Below, piece after piece: positions 1-11,604 of a stretch of 64,000 nucleotides of DNA (position 1 is its first letter; each line of letters starts with the position of its first letter). The stretch is taken from contig NZ_LOKW01000028.1 of assembly GCF_002211305.1 (NCBI RefSeq), forward strand, positions 186,001 to 250,000, given 5' to 3'. Origin of the DNA: Rhizobium sp. R634. Its GTDB lineage: Bacteria; Pseudomonadota; Alphaproteobacteria; Rhizobiales; Rhizobiaceae. The translations under genes were made by a program, and so were the position numbers. A model generated the notes under the pieces. That model saw only the letters and a program-made list of their open reading frames with translations, was not told the DNA's origin and made no database searches.

Positions 1-261
1 CGCGGTGTCCTGCGACAGCACGAAGGGAAGCGCTCGGTATTTTTCGAGAACCGTGCGCAGCAATGCCGCATTCAGGCTCGCATCGGTCCGGGCCTGTTCC
101 TCCAGCGCGGTCTCGGCCTGGTAACGGCCGACCTCGCCGCTTGCCCAAAGGCTGACGAGCACGGCGAGAAGCGTGATCGCCGCATAGGCCCACCACATCC
201 GGCGGATGCGATGATGCAGCGGCAGGGTGGGCCACAGCTTTTGCGAGACGGACAAGGACAT
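1..261 (-). CDS. dctB: C4-dicarboxylate sensor histidine kinase DctB, N-terminal part (gene runs off the left edge)
   Basis: The reverse complement from the ATG at 261 reads through to base 1 without a stop, giving 87 residues. The start (MSLSVSQKLWPTLPLHHRI) is followed by a transmembrane segment at about residues 24-40 and then a periplasmic helical stretch rich in Ala and Glu, as in the first membrane anchor and sensor domain of DctB. DctB senses C4-dicarboxylates in the periplasm and phosphorylates DctD, which activates dctA with sigma-54. The divergent arrangement with dctA, separated by a promoter region of 239 bp, is the classic rhizobial layout. The kinase domain lies outside the window, so the call rests on the N-terminus and context. 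Confidence 0.9.
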   Translation of the reverse strand, partial: MSLSVSQKLWPTLPLHHRIRRMWWAYAAITLLAVLVSLWASGEVGRYQAETALEEQARTDASLNAALLRTVLEKYRALPFVLSQDTA

Positions 262-270
262 GGCGGATTT

Positions 271-318
271 GTGCATGTTTCGGCACGGGATGCAAATGGC
301 TTTGTGCGGATTTTCGCA
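271..318 (+). promoter_or_regulatory. Two candidate DctD activator sites upstream of dctA
   Basis: Two similar inverted repeats lie in tandem: GTGCATGTTTCGGCAC (271-286) and TGTGCGGATTTTCGCA (303-318). They sit 76-137 bp upstream of the -24/-12 promoter, a usual distance for an enhancer site of a sigma-54 activator. Rhizobial dctA promoters are known to carry two tandem DctD sites; assignment here is by position and symmetry. Confidence 0.6.
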
Positions 319-393
319 TTTCTCAAGGCGCCGCGGATCGCCTCTCAATTTTTATGTGATTAAAACCAATGAGTTACATCGGAAATTCAAAAC

Positions 394-408
394 TGGCACG
401 GCGATTGC
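394..408 (+). promoter_or_regulatory. Sigma-54 (RpoN) -24/-12 promoter of dctA
   Basis: The sequence TGGCAC-GGCGA-TTGC is a full match to the RpoN consensus TGGCAC-N5-TTGC, with the invariant GG at 395-396 and GC at 407-408. It lies 92 bp upstream of the dctA start codon. Confidence 0.9.
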
Positions 409-500
409 GAAGGAGGGGACAACAACGGCTGAGCTGTTGGATTGAAGCGAACGGCTCGGGAGGCCGGAGTTCGTTCCGGGCGAGCCCTTAGGAGGACATC

Positions 501-1832
501 ATGATCGCAGCACCATTGGATGCAGTCGCAGACAGCAAGGGCAAGAAGCCCTTTTATTCTCATCTTTACGTTCAGGTTCTCGCCGCCATCGCCGCGGGTA
601 TCCTTCTCGGCCATTTCTATCCCGAACTCGGCACGCAGCTGAAGCCGCTCGGCGATGCCTTCATCAAGCTGGTGAAGATGGTCATCGCCCCGGTGATCTT
701 CCTGACGGTCGCGACCGGCATTGCCGGCATGAGCGATCTGAAGAAGGTCGGCCGCGTCGCCGGCAAGGCGATGCTGTACTTCCTGACCTTCTCGACGCTG
801 GCGCTCGTCATCGGCATGATCGTCGCCAACGTCGTGCAGCCCGGCGCCGGCATGAACATCGATCCGGCTTCGCTCGACCCGAAGGCCGTCGCAACCTTCG
901 CCGAAAAGGCGCATGAGCAGAGCATCGTCGGCTTCCTCACCAACATCATCCCGTCGACGATCGTCGGCGCGTTTGCCGATGGCGACATCCTGCAGGTGCT
1001 GTTCTTCTCGGTGCTCTTCGGCGTCGCGCTCGCCATGGTCGGCGAAAAGGGCGAGCAGGTCGTGACCTTCCTCAACGCCCTGACGGCTCCGATTTTCAAA
1101 CTCGTCGGCATCCTCATGAAGGCCGCCCCGATCGGCGCGTTCGGCGCCATGGCATTCACCATCGGCAAGTACGGCATCGGTTCGATAGCCAACCTCGCCA
1201 TGCTGATCGGCACCTTCTACATCACCTCGCTGCTCTTCGTTCTCGTCGTGCTTGGCGCGGTTGCCCGCTATAACGGCTTCTCGATCCTGGCGCTGTTGCG
1301 CTACATCAAGGAAGAGCTGCTGCTGGTTCTCGGCACCTCGTCTTCCGAGGCAGCGCTTCCGGGACTGATGAACAAGATGGAAAAGGCCGGCTGCAAGCGC
1401 TCGGTCGTCGGCCTCGTCATTCCCACAGGCTATTCCTTCAATCTCGACGGCACCAATATTTACATGACGCTGGCGGCCCTCTTCATTGCCCAGGCAACCG
1501 GCATCCATCTCTCCTGGGGCGACCAGATCCTGCTGCTCCTGGTGGCGATGCTGAGCTCGAAGGGTGCCGCCGGCATCACCGGCGCCGGTTTCATCACCCT
1601 TGCCGCGACACTCTCCGTCGTGCCCTCCGTGCCGGTCGCCGGCATGGCGCTCATCCTCGGCATCGACCGCTTCATGTCGGAATGCCGGGCACTGACCAAC
1701 CTGGTCGGCAATGCCGTGGCGACGATCGTCGTGGCACGCTGGGAAAAGGAACTGGATACCGCGCAGCTCGCAGCGGCGCTCGGCGGCCAGACGGAAGAGA
1801 CGGCTCCGGCCGGGCTGCAACCGGCTGAATAA
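501..1832 (+). CDS. dctA: C4-dicarboxylate transport protein DctA
   Basis: This 443-residue inner-membrane symporter imports succinate, fumarate and malate with protons or sodium; in rhizobia it supplies bacteroids with their main carbon source. It is a member of the dicarboxylate/amino acid:cation symporter family. Visible hallmarks are the NLDGT motif (residues 314-318), the serine-rich SSKGAAG re-entrant loop (about 352-358) and roughly eight hydrophobic segments. The length equals the usual 440-450. An AGGAGG ribosome site ends 4-5 bases before the ATG. It is expressed from a sigma-54 promoter and lies divergent from dctB, so control by the DctBD two-component system is expected. Confidence 0.97.
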   Translation: MIAAPLDAVADSKGKKPFYSHLYVQVLAAIAAGILLGHFYPELGTQLKPLGDAFIKLVKMVIAPVIFLTVATGIAGMSDLKKVGRVAGKAMLYFLTFSTLALVIGMIVANVVQPGAGMNIDPASLDPKAVATFAEKAHEQSIVGFLTNIIPSTIVGAFADGDILQVLFFSVLFGVALAMVGEKGEQVVTFLNALTAPIFKLVGILMKAAPIGAFGAMAFTIGKYGIGSIANLAMLIGTFYITSLLFVLVVLGAVARYNGFSILALLRYIKEELLLVLGTSSSEAALPGLMNKMEKAGCKRSVVGLVIPTGYSFNLDGTNIYMTLAALFIAQATGIHLSWGDQILLLLVAMLSSKGAAGITGAGFITLAATLSVVPSVPVAGMALILGIDRFMSECRALTNLVGNAVATIVVARWEKELDTAQLAAALGGQTEETAPAGLQPAE

Positions 1833-1857
1833 ACCAGCCTTATCGTTGGTGATCTTG

Positions 1858-1890
1858 CAGCGGCCCGTTATCCAGCGGGCCGTTTGCTTG
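1858..1890 (+). terminator. Rho-independent terminator of dctA
   Basis: A CGGCCCG / CGGGCCG stem (1861-1867 and 1876-1882) with an 8-base loop is followed by TTTGCTT, 25 bp after the dctA stop codon. Confidence 0.7.
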
Positions 1891-1915
1891 TCGATAGATC
1901 TCGTTTCGTACTTGA

Positions 1916-1994
1916 CGTCATCCTCGGCCCTGTGCCGAGGATCTGCTGCCCTATCGAACGGAGGCAGATGCTCGGGACAAGCCCGAGCATGACG
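1916..1994. repeat. Rhizobial intergenic palindromic repeat (CGTCATCCTCGG type)
   Basis: The element opens with CGTCATCCTCGG and closes with CCCGAGCATGACG, so its ends are imperfect inverted repeats. Inner hairpins are CCTCGGCCCTGTGCCGAGG and GCTCGGGACAAGCCCGAGC. The CGTCAT...ATGACG frame around a CTCGGG hairpin is a familiar non-coding repeat of Rhizobiaceae. It lies between the convergent dctA and lpcC genes. Confidence 0.65.
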
Positions 1995-2025
1995 AAGGAG
2001 AGGTTGGTGGCCGTTTCTTTTTTGG

Positions 2026-3075
2026 CTAGCCGCGATTGTCGCCGAGGAGGCGATCGTAGACGGCGCCGATCGCGCCTGCTTCCTTTTCCAGCGCGAAAAT
2101 CGCCCTGACGTGGCGCAGCGCGTTCTCGCCATGGGCAAGCGCCAGCGCGGGATTTGCGATATAGGGGGCGATTGCCCGTGTCAGGGCCTCGCCATCGCCC
2201 GCAGTCACCACCGAGCCGGTTTCGCCATCGGCGATGAGTTCGGCATAGGCGCCGGCGTCCGAGGCCACGACGGCGGTGCGCGAGGCCATGGCTTCGAGCG
2301 GCGTCAGGCCGAAACCCTCGTTGCGGGAAGGGGCGACATAAAGCGTCAGGCGGCGATACCAGATTTTGATATCGGGCACTTCGCCGAGGAAGAGGATGCG
2401 ATCAGCAAGCCCGGCGGCAGCGACATCGGCCTTGAGCTTGTCGCCGAAGCCCGCGTGCTCCGCCGTCACCCGGCCGGAGACGACGGCCGTCCATTCCGGG
2501 TGCTGCGGCAGGAGTTCGATCATCGCCTTGACGAAGAGATCGGTGCCTTTCTGATGGCGCACGCGGCCGAAGCAGCCGACGAGATAGCGGCCGGGCAGAC
2601 CGGTGGCAGCAATGCCGTCTTCCGCCGTTTCCGGCGGGTGGAACAGGGAAAGATCGACGCCGTGCTGAATGACCGTGTGAGGCACCTCGAGAAAGGAGCC
2701 GGAACGGTCGCTCGTCGCAATCACCGCGTCCATGCGGCGGATCAGCCATTTCGTATAGGCGGTGTGGCGGCGCTGCGCGGCCGAGGTGAAGAGCAGCTTG
2801 AGCGGCATGCGAAGGACATGGCGAAGCAGGATGCCGACAGCCATCTCATTGTTGCGGCGGGCGTGCCAGACGCGGTGGCGCCGGCGCGCCGGCGGGCGCC
2901 AGAGGCCAAGAAGCTGCGGCCATTTCAGTTTTGCCAGGCCTTCCGGCAGGCCGGGACCGAGGGTCGCGATCCTGATACCGAGCCGGATCTGGCAGGGAAT
3001 GAGCTGGACGATGGTCGAGGTGACGCCGGAGAGCCGGCGCTTGAAGTTGGGCGCAATGATCTCGACGTCACGCAT
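2026..3075 (-). CDS. lpcC: Lipopolysaccharide core glycosyltransferase (LpcC-type mannosyltransferase)
   Basis: A 349-residue GT4 family (GT-B fold) glycosyltransferase. The N-terminal half contains the acceptor-binding stretch starting with the EIIAPNFKRRLSGVTST region; the C-terminal half has the donor site with the EGFGLTPLE motif (the E-x7-E pair, about residues 253 and 261) and the GRVRHQKGTD segment. In R. leguminosarum LpcC adds mannose from GDP-mannose to the Kdo of the inner LPS core, and the length and sequence feel match that protein. I chose the ATG at 3075; a TTG three codons upstream (3084) is also possible and neither has a strong ribosome site. It is convergent with dctA and 36 bp downstream of greA. 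Confidence 0.82.
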   Translation of the reverse strand: MRDVEIIAPNFKRRLSGVTSTIVQLIPCQIRLGIRIATLGPGLPEGLAKLKWPQLLGLWRPPARRRHRVWHARRNNEMAVGILLRHVLRMPLKLLFTSAAQRRHTAYTKWLIRRMDAVIATSDRSGSFLEVPHTVIQHGVDLSLFHPPETAEDGIAATGLPGRYLVGCFGRVRHQKGTDLFVKAMIELLPQHPEWTAVVSGRVTAEHAGFGDKLKADVAAAGLADRILFLGEVPDIKIWYRRLTLYVAPSRNEGFGLTPLEAMASRTAVVASDAGAYAELIADGETGSVVTAGDGEALTRAIAPYIANPALALAHGENALRHVRAIFALEKEAGAIGAVYDRLLGDNRG

Positions 3076-3111
3076 ATCAGGCAAGGAAAGGGTCTCGTGT
3101 GTGGCGGACGA

Positions 3112-3588
3112 TCAGCCCCAGGAAACCTGAAGGATTTCGTAGGCCTTGGAACCGCCCGGGGCGTTGACCTCGATGGAATCGCCGACTTCCTTGCCGATCA
3201 GCGCACGGGCGATCGGGGAGGAGATGGAGATGCGGCCGGCCTTGACGTCGGCTTCCTGGTCGCCGACGATCTGGTAGGTCTTTTCTTCCTCGGTGTCCTC
3301 GTCGACGAGCTTCACCTTGGCGCCGAACTTGATCTTGTCGCCGGACATCTTGGTGAGGTCGATGACCTCGGCGCGCGCCGTCAGATCTTCGAGTTCGGTG
3401 ATGCGGCCCTCGTTGTGGCTCTGGGCTTCCTTGGCGGCGTGATATTCGGCATTTTCGGAAAGGTCGCCATGGGCACGGGCTTCGGCGATCGCCTCGATGA
3501 TTCGGGGACGCTCCTCCTGCTGGCGCCAGCGCAGCTCTTCCTGCAGCTTGACGAAACCACCCTGTGTCATCGGTACCTTATCAACCAT
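3112..3588 (-). CDS. greA: Transcription elongation factor GreA
   Basis: A 158-residue protein with the two GreA parts: an N-terminal coiled coil (about 1-75) carrying the acidic tip DLSENAEYHAAKE, and a C-terminal FKBP-like domain ending in a GxxxGDSIEVNAPGG-type strand (ISSPIARALIGKEVGD). GreA enters the secondary channel of RNA polymerase and stimulates cleavage of backtracked transcripts. The ATG at 3588 (MVDKVPMTQGG) gives the usual length; an upstream in-frame start at 3603 would add five residues. lpcC follows on the same strand and may be co-transcribed. Confidence 0.96.
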   Translation of the reverse strand: MVDKVPMTQGGFVKLQEELRWRQQEERPRIIEAIAEARAHGDLSENAEYHAAKEAQSHNEGRITELEDLTARAEVIDLTKMSGDKIKFGAKVKLVDEDTEEEKTYQIVGDQEADVKAGRISISSPIARALIGKEVGDSIEVNAPGGSKAYEILQVSWG

Positions 3589-3833
3589 TTTTCCGTCCTT
3601 CACTCCTTGCGTCTGCTAGTCCCTGCCTTCGAGCAGTCAGGCACACACAAAAGAAAACAGGTCCCGAAGGGAACTTCGGAACCGTGCCACAATCTTATTC
3701 GCGTGCTTATAGCAGATCGGCGATGCGGATTTCCAGAAAATTCGCATTGGGGAAACCCAACCCACCGCGATGGTGGGCGATACGCCCCAAAAATGGGCAG
3801 CGGGCGGATCGTTTTTGTTGACTTCGTATATTA

Positions 3834-3848
3834 GAACATATAGTGAAC
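3834..3848 (+). promoter_or_regulatory. LexA (SOS) box upstream of the radical SAM-UdgX operon
   Basis: GAAC-ATATAGT-GAAC is an exact match to the alphaproteobacterial LexA operator GAAC-N7-GAAC (GTTC-N7-GTTC on the other strand). It ends 7 bp before the ATG chosen for the next gene. A TTGACT hexamer at 3818-3823 and TATAGT at 3839-3844 could be promoter elements, the latter inside the box, so LexA would block RNA polymerase. Confidence 0.75.
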
Positions 3849-3854
3849 ACAAGG

Positions 3855-5087
3855 ATGAAGAAGTCGCTTGCCGAACGCCTTGCTATTCTCTCCGACGCCG
3901 CCAAATATGACGCGTCCTGTGCCTCCAGCGGCACGGTGAAACGCGATTCAAGAGCAAGCGGCGGGCTCGGCTCGACCGAGGGATCCGGCATCTGTCATGC
4001 CTATGCGCCGGACGGGCGGTGCATTTCGCTTCTGAAAATCCTGCTGACCAATTTCTGCATTTACGACTGCGCCTATTGCGTCAATCGCTCCTCCAGCAAT
4101 GTCGAGCGGGCGCGCTTTACGCCGGAGGAGGTGGTCTGGCTGACGCTGGAATTCTACCGCCGCAACTATATCGAAGGCCTTTTCCTCTCCTCCGGCATCA
4201 TCCGTTCCTCCGACTACACGATGGAGGAGATGGTCCGCATCGTCCGTGAATTGCGGGTGACGCATAATTTTCGCGGCTACATCCATCTGAAGGCGATCCC
4301 CGAGGCATCGCCGCATCTGATCGAGGAGGCGGGGCTTCATGCCGACAGGCTGTCGCTCAACATCGAGCTGCCGACGGACAAGGGCATTTCCCGCTTCGCG
4401 CCGGAAAAGAAGCCCGTCAATATCCGGCGATCAATGGGCGATCTCCGGCTGAAGATCGAGGCGGCCGGCGAGCCGACGCTGAAGACGAAGAAGCGGCAGC
4501 GGTTCGTCCCGGCCGGCCAGAGCACGCAGATGATCGTCGGGGCCGATGGCGCGAGCGATGCGACGATCCTTGCAAGCAGCGGCCGGCTCTACAGCAGCTA
4601 TGGGCTGAAGCGTGTCTATTACTCCGCCTTCAGCCCAATCCCCGACGCCTCCAAAAATCTTCCGCTGATCAAACCGCCGCTGATGCGCGAACATCGGCTC
4701 TACCAGGCCGACTGGCTCTATCGGTTCTACGGTTTCGGCATCGACGAGATCACCGCGAACCAGGCCGACGGTATGCTCGATCTGAACCTCGACCCGAAGC
4801 TTGCCTGGGCGCTTGCCAACCGGGGCGAATTTCCCGTCGATATCAACAGGGCCGAGCGTGAGCGGCTGCTGCGCGTGCCCGGCCTTGGCACAAAGACCGT
4901 CAAGGCGATCGTTTCGGCGCGTCGTTTCCGCCGGCTGCGGCTGGACGATCTTTCTCGGCTCGGCATTTCGATCAAGAAGGTCCAGTCCTTCATCTCTGCG
5001 GAAGGATGGTCGCCACGGCGGCTGATCGACCGGCCGGACCTTCGCACCATGTTCGAGCCGCAGCCCGAACAATTGTCTTTGCTGTGA
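3855..5087 (+). CDS. Putative DNA modification/repair radical SAM protein (UDG-linked)
   Basis: A 410-residue radical SAM enzyme. The CxxxCxxC iron-sulphur motif is Cys68, Cys72 and Cys75 (FCIYDCAYC). The C-terminus has helix-hairpin-helix-like DNA-binding sequence (LLRVPGLGTKTVKAIVSARR, about 330-350). It fits the family of radical SAM proteins that are nearly always encoded next to a UdgX-type uracil-DNA glycosylase; their reaction is not established, but a role in DNA repair is inferred from this linkage and the HhH. The start at ATG 3855 is preferred over the in-frame GTG 3843 because the LexA box and the possible -10 cover the latter. Its stop overlaps the next start (TGATG), implying translational coupling. 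Confidence 0.9.
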   Translation: MKKSLAERLAILSDAAKYDASCASSGTVKRDSRASGGLGSTEGSGICHAYAPDGRCISLLKILLTNFCIYDCAYCVNRSSSNVERARFTPEEVVWLTLEFYRRNYIEGLFLSSGIIRSSDYTMEEMVRIVRELRVTHNFRGYIHLKAIPEASPHLIEEAGLHADRLSLNIELPTDKGISRFAPEKKPVNIRRSMGDLRLKIEAAGEPTLKTKKRQRFVPAGQSTQMIVGADGASDATILASSGRLYSSYGLKRVYYSAFSPIPDASKNLPLIKPPLMREHRLYQADWLYRFYGFGIDEITANQADGMLDLNLDPKLAWALANRGEFPVDINRAERERLLRVPGLGTKTVKAIVSARRFRRLRLDDLSRLGISIKKVQSFISAEGWSPRRLIDRPDLRTMFEPQPEQLSLL

Positions 5088-6541
5088 TGCGCCGGGTCGT
5101 GCTCGCAGGACGGGGAGATCTTGCCGAATGGCGTGATGCCGCGCGCGCCTTCGCGGCCGCCGGCATATTGCCGGAGGAAATCGAATGGCGCGCGAAAAGC
5201 GCCGAGGCCGATCTTTCCTTTCAGCGCGACGCCATGCCGCCCGCACCTGCAACATCCCGCAAGCCGATGACGGTGCCGCCCGCCTTCATCGAGCTTGCCG
5301 AGACGGTGCTCTGCCATTCCGATCCGGCACGGTTCTGCCTGCTTTACCGCCTGCTCTGGCGGCTGCAGATGGACAAGCGGCTGCTCGAGGTGGCGTCCGA
5401 CGAGGATGTCGCGCGCGCCCGGCTGATGGCGAAGAACGTGCGCCGCGACGCCCATAAGATGACGGCCTTCGTCCGCTTCAAGGAGGTCGGCGCGGTATCG
5501 GCAAGCCGCCGGAAATTCCTCGCCTGGTTCGAGCCGGACCATCATATCGTCCGGCGCACGGCGCCCTTTTTCCAGCGGCGCTTCAACGACATGGACTGGC
5601 TGATTGCCACGCCCAAGGGATCGGCCGCCTGGGACGGCGAGCGGCTGACGATCACGGACGAGCCTTGCGAAAAGCCCAATCTCAGCGATGCCACGGATGA
5701 GCTCTGGCGCACCTATTACGCCAACATCTTCAATCCGGCCCGGTTGAAGGTGAAGGCGATGCAGGCGGAGATGCCGAAGAAATACTGGAAGAACCTGCCG
5801 GAGGCCGATCTCATTCCGGGCTTGATCGCATCGGCCGAAAGCAAGGTGCGCGAGATGGCCGCAAGGGAGGCCACGCAATCGCTGCCGTTTCACGATCGGC
5901 TGCAGCAGGCCGCGCGCAATCTTCCCGCCGAGCCCCAGGCGCCCGCGGGCACGCTGGAGGCGCTGCGTGCGGAGGCTGCCGTCTGCACGCGCTGTCCGCT
6001 TCACGCCAATGCGACGCAGACGGTCTTCGGGGAGGGGCCGCGCGATGCGGAGGTTATGTTCGTCGGCGAGCAGCCGGGCGATCAGGAGGACATCGCAGGA
6101 CGCCCCTTCGTCGGTCCTGCGGGCAGGCTTTTCGATCAGGTGATTGCGGAGGCGGGCATCGATCGGTCGACGCTTTACGTCACTAATGCCGTAAAGCATT
6201 TCAAATACGAGCCGCGCGGCAAGCGGCGCATCCATCAGAAGCCCAATATGGGCGAGGTGAAGCATTGCCGCTGGTGGCTCGATCTGGAATTGACGCTCGT
6301 CAAGCCGAAGCTGATCGTCGCCATGGGGGCGACGGCGCTTGCGGCGCTGACCGATGTGAAAGGCCGCCTGCAGGACGTCAGAGGAAAGGCGATGGCGATC
6401 GAAGGAGGGCGCACGCTCTTCGTGACGGTGCATCCGTCCTATCTGCTGCGCATTCCCGACGAACGGCTGAAGACGGAGGAGATGGCGCGATTTCGTCAGG
6501 ATATGATGGAAATTCAGGCGCTTATGAAAGCAGCCGCATAA
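5087..6541 (+). CDS. UdgX-type uracil-DNA glycosylase fused to a DUF4130 domain
   Basis: A 484-residue two-part protein. Residues 1 to about 285 form the DUF4130 domain that is linked to radical SAM genes; about 295-480 is a uracil-DNA glycosylase superfamily domain. The UDG part shows GEQPGDQ (327-333), the UdgX-specific R-loop KRRIHQ with His383, and the HPS motif (449-451). Cys300, Cys303 and Cys394 are in place to bind an iron-sulphur cluster. In the mycobacterial UdgX the equivalent histidine bonds covalently to the abasic site after uracil removal, so a suicide-type repair protein is expected here. The start codon overlaps the stop of the radical SAM gene, and the pair is preceded by a LexA box. 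Confidence 0.92.
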   Translation: MRRVVLAGRGDLAEWRDAARAFAAAGILPEEIEWRAKSAEADLSFQRDAMPPAPATSRKPMTVPPAFIELAETVLCHSDPARFCLLYRLLWRLQMDKRLLEVASDEDVARARLMAKNVRRDAHKMTAFVRFKEVGAVSASRRKFLAWFEPDHHIVRRTAPFFQRRFNDMDWLIATPKGSAAWDGERLTITDEPCEKPNLSDATDELWRTYYANIFNPARLKVKAMQAEMPKKYWKNLPEADLIPGLIASAESKVREMAAREATQSLPFHDRLQQAARNLPAEPQAPAGTLEALRAEAAVCTRCPLHANATQTVFGEGPRDAEVMFVGEQPGDQEDIAGRPFVGPAGRLFDQVIAEAGIDRSTLYVTNAVKHFKYEPRGKRRIHQKPNMGEVKHCRWWLDLELTLVKPKLIVAMGATALAALTDVKGRLQDVRGKAMAIEGGRTLFVTVHPSYLLRIPDERLKTEEMARFRQDMMEIQALMKAAA

Positions 6542-6560
6542 GTTGATGCTGGTTGAGTTC

Positions 6561-6630
6561 AGCGTCAGCGCTCAAGGAGCGCCGACGCTGTTCCAGTTCT
6601 ATCCAGACGCAAACCGCGGCGCGGTTTTGC
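6561..6630. terminator. Two hairpins between the convergent udgX-fusion and carB genes
   Basis: The first stem pairs AGCGTCAGCGC (6561-6571) with GCGCCGACGCT (6579-6589). The second pairs AAACCGC (6611-6617) with GCGGTTT (6621-6627) followed by a short T run. They lie in the 105-bp gap between two converging genes and probably end both transcripts. Confidence 0.5.
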
Positions 6631-6646
6631 TGGAATTGCTCTCATC

Positions 6647-10135
<3,489 letters not shown>

Positions 10136-10306
10136 GGGCGATATCCATTGTCTGGCTGCGCAAAAAGCCGGCCAGGGTGGGAGATCACCAGGTCGGGTCG
10201 CGCATTGAGGTCTTTTCAGGCTAGAAGCGGCTTATAGGCAAATGTATTTGCAAACGGAACCCCATAAATCGCGGAATCGACAGGAATCCGGAGATAGCGC
10301 GAAAGC

Positions 10307-11335
10307 CTATTTCCCGTCGGGTACGACGAGCACCCGGATTTCGCCGCCGCGCGCCGGATTGACGATCGCTTCGGGGGTCTCGGCGAGGCCGATCCGGCGG
10401 GAGATCAAAGGCTCGACCTTGATCCGGCCGGAGGCAATGAGATCGGCGGCGCGGCCATGGGTGAAAGGGTTGACGAAGGAGCTTATCAGCGCGACTTCGC
10501 GAAACAGCAGGTCGAAAGGCTCGATTTCGATCTTTGCGCCCTGGGCCATCACGCCCAAAATGACGGCGGTCCCGCCGCGCCGGGCAAGCCGGGGCGCCTG
10601 CTGCATGGTTTCTGGCACACCGGCACATTCGAAGACGACATCGGCGCCGCCGGGCAGCAGGCCGTCTTCGGCAATGATGCGGGAAACGACATCGCCACCA
10701 CTCGGGTCGACTGTGGCGGTGGCGCCGAGGCTTTCTGCCAGTCGGCGTTTTTCGGCGCTTCGCGTCACCAACACGACGCGGGTCGCGCCGGCAAGCCTTG
10801 CCAGCTGGACGGTGAGAAGGCCGATGACGCCGCCGCCGAGCACGATGGCGGAAAAACCGGCTCGCAACCCGGCGAGATCGACGCCGTGAATGCAGCAGGC
10901 GAGCGGTTCGCAGAAAGCGCCGTGCAGCGGATTGAGGTCGGCCGGCAGGGCGAAAGCCTGGCTCTCAGGCATGCAGACATAATCGGCGAAACCGCCGTCG
11001 CGGTGGATGCCGATCGCCTGCAGGTTCCGGCAGAGATTGACGCGGCCGCGCCGGCATTCCTCGCAGCCGCCGCAGGAGATATTCGGATCGCCGGTCACAC
11101 GCATGCCCGAGCGAAAGCCGGTGACGCCGGCTCCAACCGCTTCGACGATCCCTGCGAACTCATGGCCGAGCGTCACCGGCGCCTTCGCGGGAAATTCGCC
11201 GTGATAGATATGGCGGTCGGTGCCGCAGATGCCGCAGGCCTCGACGCGGACCAGCAGTTCGCCGGGGCCGGGCACCGGCTTTTCAACTTCGCGCAGCTGC
11301 AGTTTTCCGGTTGCTTCCAGGCGTACGGCCTTCAT
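10307..11335 (-). CDS. Zinc-dependent alcohol (polyol) dehydrogenase
   Basis: A 342-residue medium-chain dehydrogenase of the sorbitol/threonine dehydrogenase type. The catalytic zinc ligands appear as CGICGTD and GHEFAG near residues 35-60, the structural zinc cysteines as CGGCEECRRGRVNLC near 90-105, and the NAD-binding motif as VLGGGVIGLL near 165. Substrate cannot be read from sequence; a sugar alcohol is likely. ATG 11335 follows a GAGGAAG ribosome site; an upstream in-frame start would add 20 poorly conserved residues. It stands alone between carB and the divergent metallopeptidase gene. Confidence 0.85.
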   Translation of the reverse strand: MKAVRLEATGKLQLREVEKPVPGPGELLVRVEACGICGTDRHIYHGEFPAKAPVTLGHEFAGIVEAVGAGVTGFRSGMRVTGDPNISCGGCEECRRGRVNLCRNLQAIGIHRDGGFADYVCMPESQAFALPADLNPLHGAFCEPLACCIHGVDLAGLRAGFSAIVLGGGVIGLLTVQLARLAGATRVVLVTRSAEKRRLAESLGATATVDPSGGDVVSRIIAEDGLLPGGADVVFECAGVPETMQQAPRLARRGGTAVILGVMAQGAKIEIEPFDLLFREVALISSFVNPFTHGRAADLIASGRIKVEPLISRRIGLAETPEAIVNPARGGEIRVLVVPDGK

Positions 11336-11604
11336 CGCTCTTCCTCCTGCTTTCTCCTCCTGGTTCAGGAAGAGCGAAAGCGGGAGTCCAGTCAAGCGCT
11401 TAGCGCGCCTTCTTTACCTGAAACGCCGGCGCGTGCACCGAAGGAACAATATCCCGCTCCCAAATGTTTACGGCCGGGAAGCGGGAGGCTGTGATGGCTG
11501 GTCCGCCGTCTGTTTCGAGGCGGATGAAGCCGCTGGAATTCTCCCCGCCGACGGATATATAAATTCTTTGAGCGCAAGCACGGGCATTGCCGGGGAGAGA
11601 GAAG

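Noticed and set aside
387..2138. Minus-strand open frame of 583 codons opposite dctA
   Set aside because: Antisense shadow of dctA with no family character; it also covers the dctA sigma-54 promoter and terminator.
2110..3834. Plus-strand open frame of 574 codons opposite lpcC and greA
   Set aside because: Its product has no motif and crosses two well-supported genes and their gap.
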